A stretch of 19,592 nucleotides of DNA from CAYZWU01 sp964482235 (GTDB taxonomy: Bacteria; Planctomycetota; B15-G4; CAYZWU01): assembly GCA_964482235.1 (NCBI GenBank), contig CAYZWU010000077.1:1-19592 (forward strand), written 5' to 3'. Within the stretch, counting starts at the first letter, position 1. The number at the start of each line of letters is the position of its first letter. The translations under genes and the position numbers were made by a program. The notes below the pieces were generated by a model, which did no database searches, was not told where the DNA came from, and saw nothing but the letters and a program-made list of their open reading frames with translations. Below are positions 6,746 to 13,920 of this stretch, piece after piece.

Positions 6746-8167
6746 ATGGAAAAAGTCAAAAACGTCATACTGATATCTCTCGACTGCCTGCGGGCCGAGA
6801 GCCTCCCGATGTACGGGTACGGAAAGAACACGTCCCCCTTCCTGAACGAGCTTGCCGAGGGGGCCGTGTCGTTCAACAAGACCTATGCCACGTCGAACTG
6901 GACCGCCCCGACCCATGCGTCCATGTTCACCGGCCTCTACCCCCATCAGCACGGTTTCATCAATTTTTTCTGCAAGTACAACGACAACGTGATCCCTCTG
7001 GCGGAAAGCCTTGTCCAGCAAGGAATCAAGACCACCTCGATCACGGCCTGGCACTGCTTTTCCGCCAAGAGCGGCATGATGCGGGGCTTCGAGGACTGCC
7101 GGGTCGTGCCCGGACAGAACGTCAAGGAGATCGCCGTCACGCAGATGGACTGGACGGAGAAGTGGCTCAAGGAGAATTCGAACGGAAAGCCGTTCTTCCT
7201 CTTTCTCCATTTCGGCCAGATCCATGCCCCCTTCAACCTCTGCCCGGGCCAGGACGATTCTCCGCTGCCCGAGCCGAAAAAATCGGAAATCCGCTCGATC
7301 TGGGACCTGCCCCCGCCGGGCGGACCGGTCTTCAACGTTATCCAGTGGCTCGAGAACCGCATCAACAGGACGACGCGTGCCGGAAAGATCGCATCGCGGT
7401 TCCTCAAGCTGGCTCGCGGGCTCTGCGCCCGTTCGCTCCGCCAGGTCGTGGAAAACGTGGCCAACGGCAAGTTCATGATCTCGGAAGAGGACAAGAAGTT
7501 CGTGGTGCAGCGGTATGACCAGTGCATCACCTACGTGGACCAGCGCCTCCGCGAGCTCTTCGAGCTCCTGGCTACGCTCGGCCTGGACAAGGACACGGCC
7601 GTGATGATCGTGGGCGATCATGGCGAGGAGCTCTTCGATCACGGCCAGCTCTTTCACGGGCACTCCATGTTCCAGGAGCTTCTTCACATCCCCATGATCC
7701 TCAGCCTCCCGGAATCGATGAAAACGGCCTCCAACGTGTGCGACGTCCCGGTGGACCAGAGAGACATCTCGGCCACGGTCCTCGATCTCATGGGCGCCCC
7801 TGTCGATGTTCAGCAGAGCGTCGGTCAGGGAACCTCGCTCTACAAGGTCGCAGAAAAGCCGGAGCAGTACTCCGATCGTCTGATCTACTCCGAGTCGATC
7901 AAGGATCACGGCTGGGTCTCTGCCGTCATGATCAAGGGAGACAACAAGGTCCAGTGGAACGCGGAAGGCGACAACCTGGCCTACTACCCCGTTGACGCGA
8001 ACCTGCAGACCCCTGATGAAGGAGCCGCCCCCGAGGGAGACGCCCAGGACCTTGCCGAGCAGCTCGAGCGTTTCGTGTCAATCCAGCGAAGCGACCAGGA
8101 CGCGGTAGAGAGCTCGGACGACGATCCCGAACTGAGAAAGCAGCTGGAAGATCTCGGGTATCTCTGA
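6746..8167 (+). CDS. Sulfatase-like hydrolase of the alkaline phosphatase superfamily, threonine nucleophile, cytosolic
   Basis: The product has 473 residues and no signal peptide. Metal-binding Asp13 lies in LISLDCLR. The nucleophile region reads NWTAPTHASMFTGLYP (51-66): Thr53 stands where sulfatases have the Cys or Ser converted to formylglycine and His57 replaces the Arg of C-x-P-x-R, so it is not a formylglycine sulfatase. The second metal site is GDHGEE (Asp291, His292) with FHGHS (His304/His306). It ends in LEDLGYL, a tail shared in spirit with the two phosphodiesterase-like proteins at 15510 and 17369. Thr nucleophiles are normal for phosphotransferases and phosphodiesterases of the superfamily, so hydrolysis or transfer of a phosphoester is more likely than sulfate removal. 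No strong Shine-Dalgarno is seen. It lies apart from the polysaccharide operon but next to its WecA-like gene. Confidence 0.88.
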   Translation: MEKVKNVILISLDCLRAESLPMYGYGKNTSPFLNELAEGAVSFNKTYATSNWTAPTHASMFTGLYPHQHGFINFFCKYNDNVIPLAESLVQQGIKTTSITAWHCFSAKSGMMRGFEDCRVVPGQNVKEIAVTQMDWTEKWLKENSNGKPFFLFLHFGQIHAPFNLCPGQDDSPLPEPKKSEIRSIWDLPPPGGPVFNVIQWLENRINRTTRAGKIASRFLKLARGLCARSLRQVVENVANGKFMISEEDKKFVVQRYDQCITYVDQRLRELFELLATLGLDKDTAVMIVGDHGEELFDHGQLFHGHSMFQELLHIPMILSLPESMKTASNVCDVPVDQRDISATVLDLMGAPVDVQQSVGQGTSLYKVAEKPEQYSDRLIYSESIKDHGWVSAVMIKGDNKVQWNAEGDNLAYYPVDANLQTPDEGAAPEGDAQDLAEQLERFVSIQRSDQDAVESSDDDPELRKQLEDLGYL

Positions 8168-8303
8168 TTTCCCTTTTAAACCCGTTCCCGTTCCGCCCCC
8201 GCTACCGCTCCCGCCGCGGAAAAATAAAAGCAACAGATCAATCTCGAAATGAATTGCGCAGCTGCCGCCATGGAGAAAAGGGCAAGCTGACTGCGAGTGC
8301 TTC
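8168..8303 (+). other. Convergent intergenic gap with a C-rich tract
   Basis: The first 50 bases carry a loose repetition of CCCGTT/CCGCT (about 8180-8215), low complexity. No stem followed by a T-run is seen for either gene. GCAGCTGC (8258-8265) is a short palindrome without obvious meaning. Confidence 0.4.
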
Positions 8304-10019
8304 TCAGGAAGGGGTTAGCCCTGATTTCAGGGGATCGCTGATGGGGGCGACCTTGTGCGGCTTTCCCTCTTTCACCATCTCTTCGAGGTCGAGAAGCCCC
8401 TGGGTCAGGAGATGGTCGGGATCCTTTTGATCATGGGGGTAGGTGACCACGTGGTAGATCAGGGGATCGTCCACGTCCTTGACGGCGAATACACGGCGGA
8501 TATATTTCCTGGCCCCGTTGTAATCGGTATCGGGCAGGAGAACGACGAGCGTCTTGTGGACTCGGGTCAGGATGTCGTAGGACCGGGACAGATAGGCGAT
8601 CCTGTTGATCAGCTCCTGGTTGCCGAAGATCTCGCCCTGCTCGAACTGCTCCTGCGGCCCCTTCTCCCCCGCCTGGTTGGTCTCGCTGCCCGATTTCCGC
8701 ACGCGGCGAGTCAGGAAGACGAGGCTGAACTCGGACCCGCTTCTCTTCGACCGGTTGACCTCGCTCTCGATCTTGTTGTACAGGAAGTACTTGTCGTAGA
8801 TCTGCTTCTTCACGGTCCAGACGCTTCTCCCGATGAGACCGAGAAGAAGGTGCGAGATAACATGGAACCTGAAGAAGAGGTACTGCCCCACACCGAAGAA
8901 GATGAGCGAAACACCGAACAGGATGGCAAAGGTCCCGAAGCCGGTGATGATCCTGGTCACCATGGAGACGGCCAGAAAGCTCAGGCAGATCGTGTTCAGC
9001 ATGTAGAAGAAGAGCACGTTGAGCTTGGAAACGCCGCTCTTCAACAGGATATGGTGGAAGTGGCTCGAATCGGCCACGAAGAGTCCTTTCACCCGCTCGA
9101 GTCTCGACAGGCCATCTCCCAGGTAAAAAAGCCTGCGAAGAAGGACATAACTTCCGTCGAGCAGGGGAATGGCCATCAGGATCACGGCAACGGACAGGCC
9201 GGTGAGGACCGATTCAAGCGTGGGTTTTATGTCCAGCCCGAGTTTTATCGGAAGTCGGACGATCTCGTTGCTGACGACCATCGTGCAGCATGCCAGGCTG
9301 AAGCCGAGGAAATTGCTCCCCGAATCGCCCATGTAGATCTTGGCAGGCGGAAAGTTGAAGTAGAAGAGCACTCCCAGGTTGACGATCATCATCAGGCAGA
9401 CGAAGAACACCGATGATGTGGTATCGAGGCCGCACAGTCCGAGAATCACGGTGGTGGCGATCAGCACCGAGGAGCCGATGGCGAGCAGGAGCCCGTCGGA
9501 TCCGTCGATCCAGTTCATCAGGTTGATGATTCCCACGATCCAGAAGACGGAGAAAATCGCCGACATCACGTTGAGGGTCGGCCCCGCATCCTCGCCCAGG
9601 TTGAACTTGATCCCGCACATGACGACAACGACGGCCGTGACTATCTGCAGCGCCAGCCTGCAGAGGGCGGGATAGCTCTTCACGTCGTCGACCAGTCCAA
9701 CGACGAACATCACTCCGCCGCCGACGAGAAAGATCCCGAAATGGGGCCAGAGGTCGGTCTCGAAGCGGGCGAAGTAGGGAAGAATGTAGAACGAGATGGC
9801 AGAAACGACCAGGACGACGGGATAGCAGGCAAAACCGCCGATTCGCGGGACGGCCGAGAGATGCAGACTGCGCCCCCCCGGGACATCGTAGAGTCGGTAT
9901 TTCTTGGCCAGGAAACGGGCCCAGCTCAGGCCCAGCCAGGTCAGCACCGCAGTCATCGTAATGAAAGGCAGCGCCCAGAAGGTGGAAGAATAGAATACGT
10001 CCAGAATCGCGACCTGCAT
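8304..10019 (-). CDS. WecA/TagO-type polyprenyl-phosphate sugar-1-phosphate transferase fused to a degenerate GGDEF domain
   Basis: The product has 571 residues. Residues 1 to about 395 form a MraY/WecA-like polytopic membrane enzyme with about 10-11 helices. Family motifs: DVPGGRSLH (45-53), VGLVDDVK (107-114; Asp111, Asp112), NLMNWIDGSDGL (166-177), KIYMGDSGSNFLG (227-239) and SSHFHH (318-323, the HIHH-type motif). It should transfer a HexNAc-1-phosphate from a UDP-sugar to undecaprenyl phosphate and start glycan synthesis. Members usually end near 350-380 residues; here a cytosolic domain of about 170 residues follows. It resembles a GGDEF fold: YNKIESEVNRSKRSGSEFSLVFL (413-435 region), then DILTRVHKTLVVLLPDTD (482-499), with HKTLV where GG(D/E)EF belongs, so no cyclase activity. 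RSYD (479-482) sits five residues before it, like an inhibitory c-di-GMP site. The gene is divergent from the polysaccharide operon and has its own extended -10 promoter. Confidence 0.88.
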   Translation of the reverse strand: MQVAILDVFYSSTFWALPFITMTAVLTWLGLSWARFLAKKYRLYDVPGGRSLHLSAVPRIGGFACYPVVLVVSAISFYILPYFARFETDLWPHFGIFLVGGGVMFVVGLVDDVKSYPALCRLALQIVTAVVVVMCGIKFNLGEDAGPTLNVMSAIFSVFWIVGIINLMNWIDGSDGLLLAIGSSVLIATTVILGLCGLDTTSSVFFVCLMMIVNLGVLFYFNFPPAKIYMGDSGSNFLGFSLACCTMVVSNEIVRLPIKLGLDIKPTLESVLTGLSVAVILMAIPLLDGSYVLLRRLFYLGDGLSRLERVKGLFVADSSHFHHILLKSGVSKLNVLFFYMLNTICLSFLAVSMVTRIITGFGTFAILFGVSLIFFGVGQYLFFRFHVISHLLLGLIGRSVWTVKKQIYDKYFLYNKIESEVNRSKRSGSEFSLVFLTRRVRKSGSETNQAGEKGPQEQFEQGEIFGNQELINRIAYLSRSYDILTRVHKTLVVLLPDTDYNGARKYIRRVFAVKDVDDPLIYHVVTYPHDQKDPDHLLTQGLLDLEEMVKEGKPHKVAPISDPLKSGLTPS

Positions 10020-10195
10020 CAGATCATATCACCCGGCAAATACCAAGGAGACCGGCCTCCTCCCCTCGATAAGCAACAGGAAGGACACATCCTCTTTTTC
10101 GTCAAAATCGGATTTCTTCTTCAAACTGAAAGCCGATATTCAACGCGATGGGTGTCCTTCCGTTCGTCAGGTCTCCCGAATAGAAGACCAACGTA

Positions 10196-10204
10196 ATTGT
10201 AGCA
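10196..10204 (-). promoter_or_regulatory. Extended -10 promoter for the WecA-GGDEF gene
   Basis: On the minus strand TGC-TACAAT (10204-10196) matches an extended -10 with one mismatch from TATAAT. No -35 is evident 16-18 bases upstream. It matches the TGC-TATAAT element of the carboxypeptidase gene, suggesting the same housekeeping promoter type in this genome. Confidence 0.45.
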
Positions 10205-10254
10205 CAGCGGCAAAGAAAAAGGAGGAAGCGCTATTATTAATTTACTGCAAAATC

Positions 10255-10280
10255 CGGATCCTGTCGGGCCCTGGGATCCG
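10255..10280 (+). repeat. 7-bp inverted repeat in the operon leader
   Basis: CGGATCC (10255-10261) and GGATCCG (10274-10280) flank a 12-base C/G-rich loop. It could form an RNA hairpin or bind a dimeric regulator; nothing else supports either. Confidence 0.35.
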
Positions 10281-10408
10281 TTTCCTTGCATCTGTTTACG
10301 CCGGCTCGTCTCGAGAGGGGTTTTTGGTTGTCTGCCGGCCTGAGGGCGGTAAACTGATCCTCATTTGATGCGAATTCCGGTTTCCAAACTTCTTGATCGA
10401 ATAGCACC

Positions 10409-10429
10409 GATCCGGTGTCCCGCCGGATC
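10409..10429 (+). repeat. 7-bp hairpin immediately before the operon's ribosome binding site
   Basis: GATCCGG (10409-10415) pairs with CCGGATC (10423-10429) across a 7-base loop, ending about six bases before AAGGAAGGAA. An overlapping smaller palindrome, CACCG-ATC-CGGTG, occupies 10405-10417. Such a hairpin could influence ribosome access to the first gene; inference only. Confidence 0.35.
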
Positions 10430-10449
10430 TCCAAGGAAGGAAGCGGCCC

Positions 10450-11469
10450 ATGTACGGGCGGAAGAACGGTTCCGGCATCCTCTCCAAGACGCTGGCTAAT
10501 CCAATCATCAGAAGATGGGCGACCCTGGCCCGCCTTCTCCGTCCCGGAAACAGGGGGATCACGATCCTCTGCTATCACAGCGTGAAAGAGAAGTCGGATT
10601 TTTTCTGCCGTTCGCTCGCCCCCTCCCTTTTCCGGAAACAGCTCAAGAGGCTGAAACGATGGTGCCGATTTATCTCATTGGACGAAGCAACCGAAGAACT
10701 TGTTTCGGCAAAGAGCTGCAGCAGAAAAGGCGTTGTAGTGACGTTTGACGACGGCTATCGCGACAACTACACTCATGCCTTTCCGATCTTGAAGGAACTC
10801 GGGATACCGGCAACGGTTTTCCTGACGACCGATCATATCGGTACGAACAAGCTTCTCTGGCATGACAGACTGGCGTTCTACCTGAGATCTCTTGATCAGA
10901 TCGACGAGGCCGACCTCGAACAGCAGCTGCTCGAAGTGCTTGAAAAGACGTCCCCTCTGTTCTCTCTCCTGCTGCGGTTCAGGGAGGATACCGGGGATAG
11001 AGTCGAAAAGATGTTCGCCATTGCCGGTCTGATGAAGGACCTCGGCCCCGACGAGTCGATGATGCTCCTGGACAGACTGGCCGAGGTCACGGGCAGCGCC
11101 GATGAGGAAGACAGGTTGCCGAGATTGATGCTCGATTGGGATGAGATTCGTGAAATGACCGGCCACGGCATGACGTTCGACGCACATACACGGCGGCACG
11201 TCATCCTATCCCGGCTGTCGGGCAAGGATCTGGAGGAGGAGCTCGCGACGCCGCGCGAGGTGATCGCCTCCCGGCTCGACAGGGAAGCCTTCTTCCTTGC
11301 CTATCCGAACGGCGCGGCGGCCGACATGAACGACGAGGTGATCGACGCGGCCAAGAAAGCGGGATACAGGGGCGCGTGCACCCTGATCCCGGGATGCAAC
11401 GTCCATGGAGTGGATCCATTCCGGCTGTTCCGGAAAGGCGCCCCCCACTCCCCGTATCTTTTCGTTTGA
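10450..11469 (+). CDS. Polysaccharide deacetylase (NodB/CE4 family), first gene of the polysaccharide operon
   Basis: The product has 339 residues with no signal peptide or membrane anchor, so it is probably cytosolic or peripheral. CE4 motif 1 is TFDDGY (98-103; catalytic base Asp100, metal Asp101); motif 2 is DAHTRRH with metal ligands His246 and His250; AYPNG (284-288) is the motif 3 region. The gap between motifs 1 and 2 is about 145 residues instead of about 45-50 because of a helical insertion starting LLWHDRL (135-141), a form often found in surface-polysaccharide loci. The early ILCYHSV (39-45) is also typical. It would remove acetyl groups from a lipid-linked sugar or nascent glycan using a divalent metal. 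AAGGAAGGAA just before the ATG supports the start. The next gene begins 24 bases after its stop. Confidence 0.9.
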   Translation: MYGRKNGSGILSKTLANPIIRRWATLARLLRPGNRGITILCYHSVKEKSDFFCRSLAPSLFRKQLKRLKRWCRFISLDEATEELVSAKSCSRKGVVVTFDDGYRDNYTHAFPILKELGIPATVFLTTDHIGTNKLLWHDRLAFYLRSLDQIDEADLEQQLLEVLEKTSPLFSLLLRFREDTGDRVEKMFAIAGLMKDLGPDESMMLLDRLAEVTGSADEEDRLPRLMLDWDEIREMTGHGMTFDAHTRRHVILSRLSGKDLEEELATPREVIASRLDREAFFLAYPNGAAADMNDEVIDAAKKAGYRGACTLIPGCNVHGVDPFRLFRKGAPHSPYLFV

Positions 11470-11493
11470 GACCTTTCTCCTCGGGAGATTCTG

Positions 11494-12642
11494 ATGACGG
11501 ATCCCATTTCCGTACTGCACCTGCTGCCCACAGGCGGCATCGGCGGTCAGGAGCAATACGTGGCATCGCTCTGCAGGCGGATGCAGAGCGTTGTCCCCGA
11601 GGTACGGAACAAGGTCTGCTTCTCCATGAGCGGCGGAGAGGTGGCGGAGAAGATCCGCGGCCAGGGGACGCCGGTATTCATCCTCGACCTGTCCAGCGGC
11701 TACGACATCCTGGGATCGTTCAAGCTGCTTTCACTGGTAAAGCGGGAAAAGATCGACGTGATCCACTCCCACGGCCCGCTGCCCGTTCTCAACATCATGG
11801 CCAAGTTCTCCAGGGCTCCCGTCCAGGTGATGACGGACCACGGCCCGACCAAGGGATCGCAGGTGAAGCGCGAGTGGCGCCGCGCATTCTTCCTCCGGCT
11901 CATGACGAAGACGATCGACAAGTACATCGCCATCTCGGGCAACATGGTGGAGACGCTGGCCGTCAGGGAGCGGATCCCCCGCGAAGCCATCACCATCATC
12001 TACAACGGCGTGGCAGTGGACGTCCTGAGAAGCGCCTCGCACACGTTGCAGGGAGCCCCCCCTCCCGGGGATCTCCCGTTCCCGCCCGGCACACCGCTCA
12101 TCGGAACGGTCTCCCGCCTGGTGACGGACAAGCGGATCCACCTCTTCCTGGAGGTCTGCTCCCGGATCGTTCGGCGGAACGATGCGGTGCATTTCATCAT
12201 CGCCGGAGACGGTCCGCTCCGCAAGGAGCTGGAGGAGCGCGCCGTCGAACTGGGTCTTGGCGGGCGCGTCCATTTCCTGGGACGCCGCAACGATGTGCCC
12301 GACCTTCTGGGAATCATGGATCTCTACCTCTGCACCTCCATGGGCGAGGCGTTCTCCATCGCGCTTCTCGAAGCCATGGCGCTCGCCTGTCCCATCGCCG
12401 CCTTCGATGTGGAGGGAGTCCAGGAGGCCGTTTTCAATGACGAGACGGGATACCTGGTGAAGGACGGCGATCTGGACGGCCTTGCCGACGCCTGCCTGAC
12501 CGTCCTCGGCGATCCGCGAAAGCGGCAGGCGCTGGGCGAGAAATCGCTGGAGATCGTGAGGGAGAAGTTCGATCTCGACGAGAACATCCGCCGGCTCGGC
12601 TCACTCTACAGGGAGCTGCTGGCCATGAAGAAGAGAAAGTGA
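11494..12642 (+). CDS. GT4-family glycosyltransferase
   Basis: The product has 382 residues with a GT-B fold. The N-terminal domain starts VLHLLPTGGIGGQEQYV (8-24), the glycine loop that faces the acceptor and donor; HSHGPLP (91-97) is the typical first-domain His segment. The C-terminal nucleotide-sugar domain has TVSRLVTDKR (205-214), HFIIAGDGPLR (233-243) and the E-x7-E motif Glu285/Glu293 in GEAFSIALLEAMALACP. These are the hallmarks of retaining GT4 enzymes, which add a sugar from a nucleotide donor to the lipid-linked acceptor at the inner face of the membrane. Donor and linkage cannot be predicted. CGGGAG upstream of the ATG is the ribosome binding site. Its stop is separated by one base from the ATG of the next glycosyltransferase, so the two are translationally coupled. 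Confidence 0.92.
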   Translation: MTDPISVLHLLPTGGIGGQEQYVASLCRRMQSVVPEVRNKVCFSMSGGEVAEKIRGQGTPVFILDLSSGYDILGSFKLLSLVKREKIDVIHSHGPLPVLNIMAKFSRAPVQVMTDHGPTKGSQVKREWRRAFFLRLMTKTIDKYIAISGNMVETLAVRERIPREAITIIYNGVAVDVLRSASHTLQGAPPPGDLPFPPGTPLIGTVSRLVTDKRIHLFLEVCSRIVRRNDAVHFIIAGDGPLRKELEERAVELGLGGRVHFLGRRNDVPDLLGIMDLYLCTSMGEAFSIALLEAMALACPIAAFDVEGVQEAVFNDETGYLVKDGDLDGLADACLTVLGDPRKRQALGEKSLEIVREKFDLDENIRRLGSLYRELLAMKKRK

Positions 12643-12643
12643 C

Positions 12644-13897
12644 ATGAACGATCTTGCCGGCTGGAAGATTCTGAGCGTCAACAAGTTCTACTACGTCAGC
12701 GGCGGCAGCGAGACGTATCTCTTCGCCCTGGAGGAACTGCTCAGGTCGCGCAACGCCGAGGTGATCTCCTTCGCCGAGAAGGATGAGAGGAACCGCCCCT
12801 CCCCCTATTCCGACTACTTCGTGAAGGAACGCGATTTCTTCTCCGGCAACGTCCTCGAGAAGCTGATCAACAGCCTCTCGATGATCTACTCTCCCCATGC
12901 ACGAAAGAAGCTCGCCGAGCTCCTGAACGATCACCCGGCCCACATCGCCCATCTCCACAACTATTACGGCCAGATGACGCCCTCGATCTTCTACGAGCTC
13001 AAGGAACGCGGCATTCCCATCATCTACACTGTTCACGACCTCAAGCCGTGCTGCCCGGTCTACACCATGCTCGTGAACGGCGAGGTCTGCGAGAGGTGCC
13101 GCGGAGGAAAGTACTACCACTGTCTGCTCCAGCGCTGCACGAAGGGCTCGACGCTGGGTAGCCTGGTCAACACGGTGGAAGGCTACATCCACAGGATGGC
13201 GCGGGTCTACGACATGGTGGACGTCCTGATCGCACCGAGCCGCTTCTACCGGTCCAAGATGATCGAGTTCGGTTTTCCCGAGGAGCAGGTCATGCACCTC
13301 GACTACTGCATCGACGTGGACTCCTTCACGCCGGTGTACGAGGACAAGGGCTACTTCCTCTACATGGGAAGGCTGGCCCACGAGAAAGGCCTCTACACCT
13401 TGATCGAGGCCGTTGGAAAGGTGCCCGGCGCCACTCTTCACGTGGCCGGGACCGGACCGCTGGAGAAGGACATCAAGCGCCACATCGCGGACAGGGGGAT
13501 GAACAACGTCAAGATGCTCGGCTTCCAGTCCGGCGAGAATCTGAGCAGCCTCGTGAAGGGGGCCAAGGCGATCGTCATTCCGTCGGAGTGGTACGAGAAC
13601 TCGCCCCTGACGCTCTACGAATCTTTCTCGACGGGAAAGCCCGTCGTGGCTTCCCGGATCGGCGGACTCCCCGAGTATGTCGAGGACGGCGTCACCGGCT
13701 ACACGTTCCCGCACAAGGATGTGGACGCCCTGGCCGCAGTCCTGGAGCAATGCCTCAGCGACGGCAAGGGGATGAACGAGATGGGGCGCAATGCCCGGAG
13801 GCGGGCGGAAAAGATGTTTCATCCTGATTATCACTTCGAGCAAATATCGGAGCTCTACAGACGCCTCGCGGCGGCCTACGACCTGAACGTTTCCTGA
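12644..13897 (+). CDS. GT4-family glycosyltransferase with an inserted cysteine cluster
   Basis: The product has 417 residues with a GT-B fold. The N-terminus has the acceptor loop FYYVSGGSETYLF (15-27) and the block HLHNYYGQMTPSI (103-115) found in GT4 enzymes of capsule and O-antigen loci. The donor domain shows YMGRLAHEKGL (240-250), LHVAGTGPLEKDI (265-277) and E-x7-E as Glu318/Glu326 in WYENSPLTLYESFSTGKP. Between the domains, cysteines 136, 137, 149, 152, 160 and 165 follow HDLKP; this HD..CP...C..C..C....C arrangement recurs in some GT4 proteins and could bind a metal or form a structural knuckle. It is a cytosolic face glycosyltransferase; the sugar is unknown. The start is one base after the upstream stop; the following flippase begins 23 bases downstream. 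Confidence 0.92.
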   Translation: MNDLAGWKILSVNKFYYVSGGSETYLFALEELLRSRNAEVISFAEKDERNRPSPYSDYFVKERDFFSGNVLEKLINSLSMIYSPHARKKLAELLNDHPAHIAHLHNYYGQMTPSIFYELKERGIPIIYTVHDLKPCCPVYTMLVNGEVCERCRGGKYYHCLLQRCTKGSTLGSLVNTVEGYIHRMARVYDMVDVLIAPSRFYRSKMIEFGFPEEQVMHLDYCIDVDSFTPVYEDKGYFLYMGRLAHEKGLYTLIEAVGKVPGATLHVAGTGPLEKDIKRHIADRGMNNVKMLGFQSGENLSSLVKGAKAIVIPSEWYENSPLTLYESFSTGKPVVASRIGGLPEYVEDGVTGYTFPHKDVDALAAVLEQCLSDGKGMNEMGRNARRRAEKMFHPDYHFEQISELYRRLAAAYDLNVS

Positions 13898-13920
13898 CCC
13901 TGGAAGGAAGGTTTTTTTCA

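Larger units (their letters stand above)
10020..10449. other. Divergent regulatory region between the WecA-GGDEF gene and the polysaccharide operon
   Basis: These 430 bases hold no credible gene. They carry the minus-strand promoter at 10196-10204, AT-richer DNA around 10195-10250 (TATTAT at 10232-10237 could be a plus-strand -10 but lacks a -35), and two short hairpins near the operon start. The leader of the WecA-GGDEF mRNA would be about 170 nt long, which leaves room for post-transcriptional control. AAGGAAGGAA just before 10450 is the ribosome binding site of the first operon gene. Confidence 0.5.

Noticed and set aside
6746..8167. Formylglycine-dependent sulfatase
   Set aside because: The C/S-x-P-x-R signature is T-x-P-x-H, so the formylglycine residue cannot be formed.
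8180..8215. C-rich low-complexity tract as a terminator or repeat
   Set aside because: No stem with a following T-run can be drawn and the repetition is too loose to call.
8304..10019. Active diguanylate cyclase domain
   Set aside because: The GG(D/E)EF motif is replaced by HKTLV and the metal-binding Asp region is not recognisable.
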